Shown: positions 53,118 to 63,902 of the stretch, piece by piece
Layout: every line of letters starts with the position of its first letter
Numbering within the stretch: position 1 is the stretch's first letter
From: Bradyrhizobium iriomotense
GTDB lineage: Bacteria; Pseudomonadota; Alphaproteobacteria; Rhizobiales; Xanthobacteraceae
DNA: 64,000 nt
Direction: 5' to 3'
Assembly (NCBI RefSeq): GCF_018129405.1
Contig: NZ_JAFCLP010000005.1
Location: 293,976 to 357,975, forward strand
Notes under the pieces: model-generated
What the model was told of the DNA's origin: nothing
Database searches by the model: none
The model's input: only the letters and a program-made list of their open reading frames with translations
Position numbers and translations under genes: made by a program

Positions 53118-54668
53118 TCAGGAGTTGGCGACTTTCCTGTCGACCTCCGAGGCGACGGAGAACTCCTTGCGTAAGGTCGGCTTGTGGATCTTGCCGGTGG
53201 CGTTGCGCGGTAACGCATCGACGAAGCGAATCTGGCGCGGACATTTGAAGCGCGCCAGTTTGGCGGCGCAATGCGCGAACACATCCGCCTCGGTCAGCCG
53301 CTGGCCCTGTTTGACCGCGACGATGGCAAGACCGACCTCGCCCCATTGCGTGTCGGGAATGCCGATCACGGCGGCTTCCGCGATCGCGGTGAGCTGGTGC
53401 AGGACGTTCTCGACCTCGGCCGGATAGACGTTCTCGCCGCCGGAGATGTACATGTCCTTCCAGCGGTCGACGATGTAGTAGAAGCCCTCTTCGTCGACGC
53501 GCGTCGCATCGCCCGTATGCAGCCAGCCGTCGGTGAAGGAGGTCTTGTTTGCCTCCGGCCTGTTCCAGTAGCCCGGCGTGATGTTCGGCCCCCGGACCCA
53601 GAGCTCGCCAAGCTCGCCGACATCGGCATCGCTGCCGTCGGGCCGCACGATCCGCACCTCGGTGTGCAGCACCGGCTTGCCGGCGGAGCCTGCCTTGCGC
53701 GCGGCATCCTCGCGGTCGAGCACCAGCACGGCCGGCGAGGTCTCGGTCATGCCGTACCCCTGCTGCAGCGCGACGCCGCGCGCCTCCCAGACCTTCAAGA
53801 GCGGCACCGGCATCGGAGCGCCGCCGACACCACCGACGATCAGCCGGCTGAGGTCGGTCGTCGCGAAGGCCGGATGCTGCGCCATGAACTGGTAGATCGC
53901 GGGCACGCCGAAGAACACGTTGATGCCCTGCGCGGGATCGTTGATCAGGCCGAGCGCCGTGCCGGGATCGAAGGCGCGCATGATCAAGACCGTGCCGCCC
54001 GCGTGCAGCACCGGGTTGGTGTAGCAATTGAGTCCGCCGGTGTGGAACAGCGGCAGCACGGTGAGCAACACCGAAGACGGCCCGATGCAGGCGGGGCCGC
54101 CGAGATTGACGCAATTCCAGAAGGTCATGCCATGGGTGATCGTCGCGCCCTTCGGATGTCCCGTGGTGCCCGATGTGTACATGATGGTCGAGACGTCATC
54201 GAGCGTGACCTCCTCGATGCGGTCGAGCGGCTTTGCGGCGGCGATGCCGGCCTCATAAGTGCCGCCCGGGCCAAGCAGCAGGCTGGTCGCAACGTTGCAG
54301 AGCTTTGCAACGCTGAGCGCCGTCTCGGCCAGATCAGTGTCGTGGATCATCACCTTCGGTGCGCAGTCGGCGGTGATGAACTGGAGCTCGGGAACGGTGA
54401 GGCGGGTGTTCAGCGGCACGAAGATGGCACCCAACCGGCCGCAGGCGAACTGCACCTCCAGCGTATCGGTCGTGTTCAGCGCCAGCACCGCGACGCGGTC
54501 GCCGCGCGAAACCTTCAGCGTGTGGCGCAGGAACGAGGCGAGGCGCGAGACGCGGGCGTCGAGCTGCGAATAGCTGAAGCGGCGTTCGCTCGCGAGGTCG
54601 ATGAGCGCGACCTTGCCGGGTGTGCGGCGGCCATGGTGGGCGATCCAGTCGTAGTAACGAACGGCCAA
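53118..54668 (-). CDS. Acyl-CoA synthetase (AMP-forming, FadD-like)
   Basis: This is a 516-residue adenylate-forming ligase. The TTG at 54668 is chosen because GGGAGGGA lies just upstream and the product then has family length. ATP/AMP signatures are MYTSGTTGHPKGATITHG (P-loop), GYGMTETSP, WLHTGDATRVDEEGFYYIVDRWKDM and the catalytic lysine in PRNATGKIHKPTLR. It activates a carboxylic acid to its CoA thioester at the entry of the catabolic set that follows divergently. Chain length is not deducible. Confidence 0.93.
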   Translation of the reverse strand: MAVRYYDWIAHHGRRTPGKVALIDLASERRFSYSQLDARVSRLASFLRHTLKVSRGDRVAVLALNTTDTLEVQFACGRLGAIFVPLNTRLTVPELQFITADCAPKVMIHDTDLAETALSVAKLCNVATSLLLGPGGTYEAGIAAAKPLDRIEEVTLDDVSTIMYTSGTTGHPKGATITHGMTFWNCVNLGGPACIGPSSVLLTVLPLFHTGGLNCYTNPVLHAGGTVLIMRAFDPGTALGLINDPAQGINVFFGVPAIYQFMAQHPAFATTDLSRLIVGGVGGAPMPVPLLKVWEARGVALQQGYGMTETSPAVLVLDREDAARKAGSAGKPVLHTEVRIVRPDGSDADVGELGELWVRGPNITPGYWNRPEANKTSFTDGWLHTGDATRVDEEGFYYIVDRWKDMYISGGENVYPAEVENVLHQLTAIAEAAVIGIPDTQWGEVGLAIVAVKQGQRLTEADVFAHCAAKLARFKCPRQIRFVDALPRNATGKIHKPTLRKEFSVASEVDRKVANS

Positions 54669-54934
54669 AAATCCCTCCCTCGGCGGTCTTGTGCCGCCTG
54701 TATCCTCTTGCCGGCCCATGCCCGGCGTGGCCGCGAGGGCCAGCCGGAGTTTGTGCACCACGTCTTTTTTTGATTTGGAGTTGGCCTGCGAGGGACGAAA
54801 ATCGTCTTGCGTTGAGTTGCTAGGAGATAAGCTGCTCTGGAAGGGTTCCCCAAGCCAGCCACTCTGCGCAAGTGAACGGCAAATGTTCCAGCCATGGTGG
54901 ACGGAGACGAATCCGCCAACAGGGCGAGACTGAG

Positions 54935-56071
54935 ATGAAGAGCCCGTTCTATACCGCCGAGCACGACGCCTTCCGCGACGTCATGCGCCGCTTCGTCGAG
55001 AAGGAGATCGCTCCGTTCGCCCATGAATGGGACGAGGCCGGCGAATTCCCGCGCGAGCTCTATCGCAAGGCGGCCGAAATTGGCCTGCTGGGGCTCGGTT
55101 TCCCCGAGGAATATGGCGGCATCGCCGCCGACCAGTTCATGAAGATCGTCGCCAGCCAGGAATTGGCGCGCGCCGGTGCCGGCGGTGTCAGTGCCAGCCT
55201 GATGAGCCACACCATCGGCTCGCCTCCGATCGCCCGTGCGGCACGACCCGAGGTGAAGGCGCGTGTGCTGCCGCAGGTGCTGTCGGGAGAGAAAATCTCC
55301 GCGCTCGCGATCACCGAGCCGGGTGGCGGCTCCGATGTTGCAAACCTCCGCACCCGCGCGCGGCGCGACGGCGATCACTACGTCGTGAGCGGCGAAAAGA
55401 CGTTCATTACCTCCGGCGTGCGCGCCGATTACCTGACCGTTGCGGTGCGCACGGGCGGCGAGGGCGCCGGCGGTGTCAGCCTGCTCCTGATCGAGGGCGA
55501 TACGCCCGGCCTGTCGCGCACGAAGCTGAAGAAGATGGGCTGGTGGGCCTCCGACACCGCGACGCTGCATTTCGACGACTGCCGCGTGCCGGCCGAGAAC
55601 CTGATCGGCGAGGAGGGCCAGGGCTTCAAGATCATCATGCAGAACTTCAACAGCGAGCGGATGGGCATGGCAGCGAGCTGCACCGCCTTCGCCCGCGTCT
55701 GCCTCGATGAGGCGATCACATACGCAAAAGAGCGCAAGACCTTCGGCAAGCCGCTCGCCCAGCACCAGGTCATCCGCCACAAGATCGTCGACATGGCGCA
55801 GAAGGTCGCTGCGTCGCAGGCGATGCTGGAGATGCTGGCCTGGCGTCTCGAGCAGGGCGAGAGCCCGGTCGCCGAGATCTGCATGATGAAGAACCAGGCG
55901 ACCCAGACCATGGCGTTCTGCGCCTCGGAGGCCGTGCAGATTTTTGGCGGCGCGGGCTTCATGCGCGGCATCAAGGCCGAGCGCATCTACCGCGAGGTCA
56001 AGGTCAACGCCATCGGCGGCGGCACCGAGGAGATCATGAAGGATCTGGCGTCGCGGCAGATGGGGTTGTGA
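54935..56071 (+). CDS. Acyl-CoA dehydrogenase (first of two)
   Basis: This 378-residue flavoprotein introduces a 2,3 double bond into acyl-CoA. Markers are LGLGFPEEYGGIAADQF, ALAITEPGGGSDVANLRTRA (FAD/substrate loop), FITSGVRADYLTVAVRTGG, the ERKTFGKPLAQHQ helix and the C-terminal IFGGAGFMRGIKAERIYREVKVNAIGGGTEEIM. The residue before the IYR motif is in the usual place for the short-chain type base. The ATG at 54935 follows GAGACTGAG. It is divergent from the acyl-CoA synthetase (266 bp). Confidence 0.94.
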   Translation: MKSPFYTAEHDAFRDVMRRFVEKEIAPFAHEWDEAGEFPRELYRKAAEIGLLGLGFPEEYGGIAADQFMKIVASQELARAGAGGVSASLMSHTIGSPPIARAARPEVKARVLPQVLSGEKISALAITEPGGGSDVANLRTRARRDGDHYVVSGEKTFITSGVRADYLTVAVRTGGEGAGGVSLLLIEGDTPGLSRTKLKKMGWWASDTATLHFDDCRVPAENLIGEEGQGFKIIMQNFNSERMGMAASCTAFARVCLDEAITYAKERKTFGKPLAQHQVIRHKIVDMAQKVAASQAMLEMLAWRLEQGESPVAEICMMKNQATQTMAFCASEAVQIFGGAGFMRGIKAERIYREVKVNAIGGGTEEIMKDLASRQMGL

Positions 56072-56087
56072 GCGCTCTCTCCTCGCG

Positions 56088-56188
56088 TCATTCCGGGGCG
56101 CGAGCGAAGCGGAGCGAGCCCGGAATCCATACTCACGATCGTGGTTATGGATTCCGGGCCCGCGCCAAGAGGCGCGTCCCGGAATGAC
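56088..56188. repeat. Family C dispersed repeat, copy 2
   Basis: TCATTCCGGGGCGCGAGCGA...CCCGGAATCCAT pairs with ATGGATTCCGGGCCCGCGCC...GTCCCGGAATGA. It separates the two acyl-CoA dehydrogenase genes and lies 15 bp before the second. Confidence 0.9.
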
Positions 56189-56202
56189 GAGGCTGAGAGA
56201 AA

Positions 56203-57365
<1,163 letters not shown>

Positions 57366-57366
<1 letters not shown>

Positions 57367-58022
57367 TGATCACGCTCTATCACTGCGACGCTGCGCGCTC
57401 GTTCCGTCCGCTCTGGATGCTGGAGGAGATGGGGCTGCCGTATGAACTGAAGATGCTGCCGTTCCCGCCGCGCGTCTTCGCCAAGGACTACCTTGCGCTC
57501 AATCCGCTCGGCACGATTCCCTTCATGATCGACGGCGAGACCAGGATGACCGAGTCTTCCGGCATCTGCCATTACCTCGGCATCAAATATGGTCCGACGC
57601 CTTTGATGGTCGGCCTGGAGGATCCCGCCTATGGCGCGTTCCTGAACTGGATGTATTTCAGCGATGCCACGTTAACCTTCCCGCAGACGCTGGTGCTCCG
57701 ATACACCCAGCTCGAGCCGGAGGAGCGCCGCAATCCGCAGGTCGCCACCGATTACGCAAAATGGTTCCTGGGACGGCTGCGTGCCGTTGAGGCAGCCACC
57801 GCGAATGCCGAAACCTTGTGCGCCGGCCGCTTCACCGCCGCTGATATCGTGATCGGCTACGCACTCCGGCTCGCTGACAGTATCGGCCTCGCCAAGGATT
57901 TCGGGCCAAATGTCGCAGCCTATTGGGCCCGCCTGCAGCAGCGCGACGGCTTCAAGCGCGCCGTTGCTGCAGAGCAAAAGGCTGGGGAGGAGCAGAATGT
58001 TGCGCCGCGCGTGAGGGCGTAA
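57366..58022 (+). CDS. Glutathione S-transferase-family protein
   Basis: This is a 218-residue GST. The N-terminal thioredoxin fold has YHCDAARSFRPLWMLEEMGLPYEL with a serine in the glutathione-activating position, the cis-proline loop NPLGTIPFM and the ESSGICHYL motif that binds the glutathione gamma-glutamyl group. The all-helical C-terminal half has RFTAADIVIGYAL, the N-capping box. TGATG overlap with the dehydrogenase stop indicates coupling. Its role in the acyl-CoA pathway is not evident. It could be a detoxifying or isomerase activity. Confidence 0.9.
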
Positions 58023-58029
58023 CCCAGCC

Positions 58030-58170
58030 GTCGTCCTGGCGAAAGCCAGGACCCATTACCCCGGTCATCGTTTGGAACAGGAGGTGTAACCACCAATCTT
58101 CGTCAAATTCCTTCTTGTGGGAATGGGTCCTGGATCAGCGCTCCGCTTCGCTACGCTTGTCCAGGACGAC
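58030..58170. repeat. Family A dispersed palindromic repeat, copy 7
   Basis: GTCGTCCTGGCGAAAGCCAG then GACCCATTACCCC pairs with GAATGGGTCCTGGATCAGCG...TCCAGGACGAC. It has the extended right end CTCCGCTTCGCTACGCTTGT. With the bases up to 58325, which hold the AraC-gene promoter region but no motif I can name, it fills 303 bp. Confidence 0.9.
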
Positions 58171-58325
58171 GATGTTGGCGAGAGTTCCGGGTTCGGTCCA
58201 ATGGACCGCCCCGGAACGACAGCGCGCGTTTTCATGACAGCGCTATCCCGTCGTGACAGCGCCCAAATTTCCGCTAAGGTGACTGCCGTCCGCAGCGGCC
58301 AGAGAGCCGCGCGAGGAGGAGCCCA

Positions 58326-59126
58326 ATGGAATATAACGGTCGCGAATCCGACCATCTGATGCTGATCACGCCGGAGCGGGTGTTCTATGCCGGCCTGCTC
58401 GGCCGCCCCCGCAAGCGGACCCCGGGTTGCTGCCACGTCTATGTGGCGGTGAAGGGCAATCTGCACCTCACGATCGACGACGTCCTCGCCACCGGCGAGC
58501 TGTTCGTCACCCTGCCGAACCAGCGGCATTCCATCGCCAGCGACTATCGCACCGCGATCAGCGTGACGCTCGAGCCCGAGAGCATGCCCGATGGCGTCAT
58601 CGAGGCCCTGGCCGGGCGGCTGACCGGACCCGATCGCGCCGTCTATGCCCGCAAGATCCTTGCCGCCTATGCGCTGCTGCGCCAGCGCCGCTACGGCGAC
58701 ATCACCACCGCCGAGTTCGACGAGATGTGCTTTGGCGAGGCGCTGCCGCGCCGCCGGCTCGATCCGCGCGTGATGCGCGCGGTCGCCCGCATCGAGCGCT
58801 TCTCCGGCGAGCCGGTGACGGCGGATACCTGCGCTGCCGAAGCCGGCCTCTCCGCTTCGCGCTTCCTGCATCTGTTCAAGGAAGAGACCGGCATCTCGTT
58901 CCGCTCCTTCCGCGCCTGGAAGCGCGCGCGGCATCTCTTGCACTTCGCCAACCAGGACCTCAACCTCGCCCATCTCGCGCAGGACATCGGCTATCCCGAT
59001 TCCACCCATTTCAGCCACTCGATCCGCCGCTTCTATGGCCTCAAGCCGCGCGCGATCTTCGTCGGCTCGCGGGATCTCGCGATCTACCGCAGCACCGAGA
59101 CGGTGAGGCTCGCGGAGGCGAGCTAA
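58326..59126 (+). CDS. AraC-family transcriptional regulator
   Basis: This is a 266-residue regulator. The N-terminal half has a cupin-like ligand region with poor identity (CCHVYVAVKGNLHLTID, then HSIASDYRTAISV). The C-terminal half carries two helix-turn-helix motifs: VTADTCAAEAGLSASRFLHLFKEETGISFRSFRAWKRARHLL and NLAHLAQDIGYPDSTHFSHSIRRFYGLKPRAIF, the AraC signature. GAGGAGGAGCCCA precedes the ATG. It lies between the dehydrogenases and the BKACE/carboxylase genes and may control either. Confidence 0.93.
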   Translation: MEYNGRESDHLMLITPERVFYAGLLGRPRKRTPGCCHVYVAVKGNLHLTIDDVLATGELFVTLPNQRHSIASDYRTAISVTLEPESMPDGVIEALAGRLTGPDRAVYARKILAAYALLRQRRYGDITTAEFDEMCFGEALPRRRLDPRVMRAVARIERFSGEPVTADTCAAEAGLSASRFLHLFKEETGISFRSFRAWKRARHLLHFANQDLNLAHLAQDIGYPDSTHFSHSIRRFYGLKPRAIFVGSRDLAIYRSTETVRLAEAS

Positions 59127-59135
59127 CACCGGTCT

Positions 59136-59227
59136 CGTAGGGTGGGCAAAGGCGCTCTTGCGCCGTGCCCACCACCTCTCAGCAACTGGCAAAGATGGTG
59201 GGCACGCTTCGCTTTGCCCACCCTACG
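59136..59227. repeat. Family B dispersed repeat, copy 3
   Basis: CGTAGGGTGGGCAAAGGCGC...GTGCCCACCA pairs with TGGTGGGCACGCTTCGCTTT then GCCCACCCTACG. It sits between the AraC regulator and the DUF849 gene. Confidence 0.9.
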
Positions 59228-59292
59228 AGAGCTCGTCTTTAACTAGCTTCTCCGCGCAAGAAGCCGCATGCCTCGCGTCACATGATCGCAAG

Positions 59293-59308
59293 CGTTGAAT
59301 TCTCAACG
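59293..59308. promoter_or_regulatory. Short palindrome upstream of the BKACE gene
   Basis: CGTTGA-ATTC-TCAACG is a perfect 6-bp inverted repeat 17 bp upstream of the ATG at 59326. It could be an operator or a small hairpin in the leader. Confidence 0.4.
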
Positions 59309-59325
59309 TGCGAGACATTTTTGGC

Positions 59326-60192
59326 ATGAGCGACAAGGCCGTCATCACCTGCGCGCTGAACGGCGTGCTCACCGATCCGAAGCAGCACAACGTGCCGGTG
59401 ACGCCGGAACAGATGGCGCGCGAGGCCAAGGCTGCCTTCGATGCCGGCGCGTCCATCATGCACATCCATCTGCGCCAGCAGGCGCCGGGCAAGGGGCACC
59501 TGCCGTCCTGGGAGGTCGCGGTCAGCAAGGAGATCCAGCAGGCGATCCGCGAGGCCTGCCCCGGCGTCATCATCAATCACACCTCGGGCGTGTCAGGACC
59601 GAATTACAGCGGCGCGCTCGACTGCATTCGCGAGACCAGGCCGGAGATCGCCGCCTGCAACGCCGGCTCGCTGAATTACCTGAAAGTGAAGGCCGACAAT
59701 ACCTGGGCCTGGCCGCCGATGATGTTCGACAATGCGGTCGAGAAGGTGAAGGACTATCTCGACGTCATGAACGCGGTCGGCACCATCCCCGAGTTCGAAT
59801 GCTTCGACGTCGGCATCGTCCGCTGCGTCGGCATGTACCACCAGGTCGGTATGTACAAGGGGCCGCTCGAATACAACTTTGTGATGGGCGTCGCCTCCGG
59901 CATGCCCGCTGATCCTGAGCTACTGCCGATCCTGATCAAGCTGAAGCGGCCGGAAGCGCATTTTCAAGTCACCGCCATCGGCCGCGAAGAGATCTGGCCG
60001 TTGCATCAGCGCTGCGCCGAGCTCGGCGGTCACTTGCGCACCGGTCTCGAGGACACCTTCTATCTCGCTGACGGCAAGAAGGTGACCTCGAACGGCCAGC
60101 TCATCGAAGCGGTCGCCGCCTGCGCAAGGCGTGCCGGCCGCGAGATCGCGTCTCCGGCCGAGGCGCGGAAGATCTTTGGGACGAATCGGTAA
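59326..60192 (+). CDS. Beta-keto acid cleavage enzyme (BKACE, DUF849)
   Basis: This is a 288-residue zinc-dependent TIM-barrel enzyme. BKACE proteins condense a beta-keto acid with acetyl-CoA and release acetoacetate plus a shortened acyl-CoA. Kce of lysine fermentation is the prototype. Metal-site histidines are in IMHIHLRQ and substrate-site residues in INHTSGVSG. PEFECFDVGIVRCVGMY and LEDTFYLADGKKVTSNGQ are further family blocks. A GTG at 59308 is in frame but overlaps a palindrome, so the ATG at 59326 is preferred. The natural beta-keto acid is unknown. Confidence 0.92.
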   Translation: MSDKAVITCALNGVLTDPKQHNVPVTPEQMAREAKAAFDAGASIMHIHLRQQAPGKGHLPSWEVAVSKEIQQAIREACPGVIINHTSGVSGPNYSGALDCIRETRPEIAACNAGSLNYLKVKADNTWAWPPMMFDNAVEKVKDYLDVMNAVGTIPEFECFDVGIVRCVGMYHQVGMYKGPLEYNFVMGVASGMPADPELLPILIKLKRPEAHFQVTAIGREEIWPLHQRCAELGGHLRTGLEDTFYLADGKKVTSNGQLIEAVAACARRAGREIASPAEARKIFGTNR

Positions 60193-60203
60193 GCCACATC
60201 CTG

Positions 60204-60301
60204 TCATTCCGGGGCACGCGAAGCGTGAACTATGGTGCGCAGTTGCGCACCTGAGAATCTCGAGGTTCCGGGTTCGATGCTGCGCATCGCCCCGGAACGA
60301 C
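60204..60301. repeat. Family C dispersed repeat, copy 3
   Basis: TCATTCCGGGGCACGCGAAG on the left pairs with GCGCATCGCCCCGGAACGA on the right, with inner GGTGCGCAGTTGCGCACC and GAATCTCGAGGTTC palindromes. It ends 15 bp before the carboxylase beta-subunit start. Confidence 0.9.
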
Positions 60302-60315
60302 GGAGCGAGTTAGAC

Positions 60316-61932
60316 GTGTCCATTCTCGAAAACACCATTTCCCCCGGCAGCGCCGCCTACCACGCCAATCGCGACGGCATGCTCGCGCTGATCGACCGCA
60401 TGCGCGCACTGGAAGAGCGCACGCGCGCGGCGTCCGCCGCGGCGAAAGATCGCTTCCACAAGCGCGGCCAGCTGCTGCCGCGCGAGCGCGTCGCGCTGGT
60501 GCTCGATCCCGGTGCGCCCTTCATCGAGCTGTCGACGCTCGCCGGCTACATGTTCGACGTGCCCGATCCCAACAAGAGCGTGCCCGGCGGCGGTGTCATC
60601 GCCGGCATCGGCTTCGTCTCCGGCATCCGCTGCATGGTCAGCGCCAGTGATTCCGGCATCGATGCCGGTGCGCTTCAGCCTTACGGCCTCGACAAGACGC
60701 TGCGGGTGCAGGAGCTCGCGCTGGAGAACAAGCTGCCTTACGTCCAGCTGGTCGAAAGCGCCGGCGCCAATCTCTTGCGCTACCGCGTCGAGGATTTCGT
60801 CCGCGGCGGCAACATCTTCCGCAATCTGGCGCGGCTGTCGGCGGCGGGACTGCCGGTCGTCACCGTCACGCATGGCTCCTCCACCGCGGGCGGCGCGTAT
60901 CAAACCGGCCTCTCCGACTACATCGTCATGGTGCGCGGCCGCACCCGCGCGTTCCTCGCGGGGCCGCCGCTGCTGAAGGCCGCGACCGGCGAGATCGCGA
61001 CCGAGGAGGAGCTCGGCGGCGCCGAGATGCACACGCAGGTGTCCGGCCTCGGCGACTATCTGGCCGAGGATGATCGCGACGCCTTGCGCATCGCGCGCGA
61101 GATCATGGCCGCGATGGAATGGGAGCGGCCGGGCCGGGCGGCTCCAGAGTTCAAGCCGCCGCGCTACGACCAGGACGAGCTGCTCGGCATCATGCCGATG
61201 GACCACAAGCGCCCGGTCGACATGACGCAGGTGATCGCACGCATTATCGACGATTCCGACTTCACCGAGATGGCGCCGAATTACGGCCCGGCCACCGTCT
61301 GCGGCCATGCCCGCATCGAGGGCCAGGCGATCGGCATCATCACCAACAACGGCCCGCTCGATCCCGCCGGCGCCAACAAGGCGACGCATTTCATCCAGGC
61401 CTGCTGTCAGACCCGCACGCCGATCCTCTATCTCAACAACACCACCGGCTACATGGTCGGCAAGGCCTATGAGGAAGCCGGCATGATCAAGCACGGCTCC
61501 AAGATGATCCAGGCGGTGACCTCGGCGACGGTGCCGCAGATCACCATCTATTGCGGCGCCTCGTTCGGCGCCGGCAATTACGGCATGTGCGGCCGCGGCT
61601 TCCATCCGCGCTTCTGCTTCTCCTGGCCGAATGCCAAGACCGCCGTGATGGGCGGCGAGCAGGCCGCCGAGACCATGGCGATCGTGACGGAGGCCGCCGC
61701 CGCCCGCCGCGGCAAGCCGATCGAGAAGGACAAGCTCGACGCTATGAAAGCACAGATCATCGGCGTGTTCGACGGCCAGATGGACGTGTTCTCGACCAGC
61801 GCGCGCGTGCTCGACGACGGCGTGATCGATCCGCGCGATACCCGCGCGGTGCTGTCGGAGGTGCTCGCGATCTGCCGCGAAGGCGATGCGCGCTCACCTC
61901 AGCGCATGCAGTTCTCGGTGGCCCGGCCATGA
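60316..61932 (+). CDS. Acyl-CoA carboxylase, carboxyltransferase (beta) subunit
   Basis: The product is 538 residues from the GTG at 60316. In-frame sequence further upstream is repeat DNA and is not taken as coding. It has two crotonase-like halves. The N-terminal acyl-CoA site shows GGGVIAGIGFVSGIRCMV and THGSSTAGGAYQTGLSDY. The C-terminal biotin site shows GIITNNGPLDPAGANKATHF, LYLNNTTGYMVGKAYE and GASFGAGNYGMCGRGFHPRF. It resembles methylcrotonyl- or geranyl-CoA carboxylase beta subunits more than AccD, but the substrate is not certain. It overlaps the next gene by ATGA. Confidence 0.93.
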   Translation: MSILENTISPGSAAYHANRDGMLALIDRMRALEERTRAASAAAKDRFHKRGQLLPRERVALVLDPGAPFIELSTLAGYMFDVPDPNKSVPGGGVIAGIGFVSGIRCMVSASDSGIDAGALQPYGLDKTLRVQELALENKLPYVQLVESAGANLLRYRVEDFVRGGNIFRNLARLSAAGLPVVTVTHGSSTAGGAYQTGLSDYIVMVRGRTRAFLAGPPLLKAATGEIATEEELGGAEMHTQVSGLGDYLAEDDRDALRIAREIMAAMEWERPGRAAPEFKPPRYDQDELLGIMPMDHKRPVDMTQVIARIIDDSDFTEMAPNYGPATVCGHARIEGQAIGIITNNGPLDPAGANKATHFIQACCQTRTPILYLNNTTGYMVGKAYEEAGMIKHGSKMIQAVTSATVPQITIYCGASFGAGNYGMCGRGFHPRFCFSWPNAKTAVMGGEQAAETMAIVTEAAAARRGKPIEKDKLDAMKAQIIGVFDGQMDVFSTSARVLDDGVIDPRDTRAVLSEVLAICREGDARSPQRMQFSVARP

Positions 61933-63902
61933 GGAACGGATCAGTGCAGCACCGGTCGTTCTATAGGGTTCTGGTCGCCAATCGCGGCGAGATCGCACTG
62001 CGTGTGATGCGCAGCGCGCGAAAACTCGGCCTCGGCGTCGTCGCGGTCTATTCCGATGCCGATCGCGATGCGCTTCACGTGAAGCAGGCCAATCAGGCCG
62101 TGCGCATCGGCGAAGCGCTGCCGGCGCAATCCTATCTCAACATCCCCGCGATCATCGCCGCGGCCAAGGCCAGCGGCGCGGACGCGGTGCATCCCGGCTA
62201 CGGCTTCCTTGCCGAGAACGAGGAGTTTGCGAGAAGCTGCAAGGATGCCGGCCTCGTCTTCATCGGCCCGTCGCCGCAGGCGATCGAGGCGATGGGCAAC
62301 AAGGCCGGCGCCAAGGAGATCATGAGGAAGGCCGGCGTGCCCTGCGTGCCCGGCTATCAGGGCGCGGAGCAGGGCGACGAGGTCATGCTCGCGGAAGCCA
62401 AAAAGATCGGCTTCCCCGTGATGATCAAGGCGGTGGCCGGTGGCGGCGGGCGCGGCATGCGGCTTGTCACCGATGCGGCGTCGTTCCCCGATGCGCTGCG
62501 CAGCGCACGGTCGGAGGCGAAGGCGGCGTTCGGCGATCCCACCGTCATCCTCGAACGCGCCATCCAGAATCCCCGCCACATCGAGATCCAGGTGTTCGGC
62601 GACAGCCACGGCAATGCCATCCATCTCGGCGAGCGCGACTGCTCGGTGCAGCGGCGGCACCAGAAGCTGATCGAGGAGGCGCCGTCCCCCGCGGTCACGC
62701 CCGATCTGCGCGTGAGGATGGGGGAGGTCGCGGTCGCGGCGGTGAAGGCGCTTCGCTACGAGGGAGCGGGCACGCTGGAGTTCCTGCTCGACGAACGCGG
62801 CGAGTTCTACTTCATGGAGATGAACACGCGCCTCCAGGTCGAGCATCCCGTGACCGAGGCGATCACCGGGCTCGATCTCGTCGAGCTGCAGTTGCGCGTG
62901 GCGCGTGGCGAGCAATTGCCGGTGAAGCAGCAGGACATCCGCTTCACTGGCCATGCCATCGAGGTCCGGCTCTGCTCGGAAGATGCCGCGCATGATTTCA
63001 TGCCGCAGTCCGGCCGCATGATGCGCTGGCAGGTGCCTGACGGCATTCGCGTCGAGCATGCGCTGCAATCGGGCTCGGAGATTCCGCCGTTCTACGATTC
63101 CATGATCGCCAAGGTGATCAGCCACGGCGCTACCCGCGAGGAGGCGAGGGGCCGGTTGATCGTCGGCCTCGAGCAACTCACCGCCTTTGGCGTGACCACC
63201 AACCAGGCGTTCCTGATGTCCTGCCTGCGCCATCCCGGCTTTGCCAAAGGTGAGGCGACGACGGCCTTCATCGGCGGGCATCGCGATGAACTGCTGGCTC
63301 CGCGCGCGAACGCGGCATTCGACGTGGCACTGGCGGGCCTCTTGCTCTACGTCACCAACCCGCGCGCGCCGTCTTGGCAGGGCGGACGGAGCCTCGCCGC
63401 CACTTTTCCGCTTCCGGCGAAGATCGAAATCGCCGGCCACACCCATGAGCTCGATATCACCCGCGAGCGCGATGGCAGCTACACCGTCGCCACCGACGGA
63501 CGGCAAGACAAATTCGAGGTCGACCAGCTCGATCCCGACGCCATCCGTTTCCGCCACGACGGTGTCATGGACAGCGCCAAATTCCTGCGCGACGGTGATC
63601 GCCTCTACCTCCAGCACCGCGGCATTCCGCTCGCGATCACCGATCTCACCCTCGCCGCGCCGAAAGCGGCTGCAATGAATGGCGGCGACGGCAAGGTCCG
63701 CGCTGCCATGAACGGCCGCGTCGTCGCTGTCCTGGTCAAGCCGGGCGACCGTGTCACCGTGGGCCAGCCGGTGCTGACGCTGGAAGCGATGAAGATGGAG
63801 CATGTCCACAAGGCGGGCATCGATGGCGTGATCGCCGCGATCGACGTCACCGAAGGCGAGCAGGTGACAACGGGCAGGATCGTCGCGGAGATTGGGGCGT
63901 AG
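61929..63902 (+). CDS. Acyl-CoA carboxylase, biotin carboxylase + biotin carrier (alpha) subunit
   Basis: This is a 657-residue alpha subunit. The N-terminal biotin carboxylase/ATP-grasp domain (about 1-450) shows VLVANRGEIALRVMRSARKL, VHPGYGFLAENEEFA, KAVAGGGGRGMR and EMNTRLQVEHPVTE. The middle region is a linker. The C-terminal biotin carrier domain (about 585-657) has the biotinylated lysine in LEAMKMEHV. It carboxylates biotin with ATP and bicarbonate for the beta subunit. The 4-bp overlap with the beta subunit implies coupled translation. Confidence 0.95.
   Translation: MRNGSVQHRSFYRVLVANRGEIALRVMRSARKLGLGVVAVYSDADRDALHVKQANQAVRIGEALPAQSYLNIPAIIAAAKASGADAVHPGYGFLAENEEFARSCKDAGLVFIGPSPQAIEAMGNKAGAKEIMRKAGVPCVPGYQGAEQGDEVMLAEAKKIGFPVMIKAVAGGGGRGMRLVTDAASFPDALRSARSEAKAAFGDPTVILERAIQNPRHIEIQVFGDSHGNAIHLGERDCSVQRRHQKLIEEAPSPAVTPDLRVRMGEVAVAAVKALRYEGAGTLEFLLDERGEFYFMEMNTRLQVEHPVTEAITGLDLVELQLRVARGEQLPVKQQDIRFTGHAIEVRLCSEDAAHDFMPQSGRMMRWQVPDGIRVEHALQSGSEIPPFYDSMIAKVISHGATREEARGRLIVGLEQLTAFGVTTNQAFLMSCLRHPGFAKGEATTAFIGGHRDELLAPRANAAFDVALAGLLLYVTNPRAPSWQGGRSLAATFPLPAKIEIAGHTHELDITRERDGSYTVATDGRQDKFEVDQLDPDAIRFRHDGVMDSAKFLRDGDRLYLQHRGIPLAITDLTLAAPKAAAMNGGDGKVRAAMNGRVVAVLVKPGDRVTVGQPVLTLEAMKMEHVHKAGIDGVIAAIDVTEGEQVTTGRIVAEIGA

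Noticed and set aside
60232-60315. In-frame extension of the carboxylase beta subunit into the family C repeat
   Set aside because: The added residues come from repeat DNA present elsewhere in intergenic regions. The GTG at 60316 gives the usual family N-terminus.
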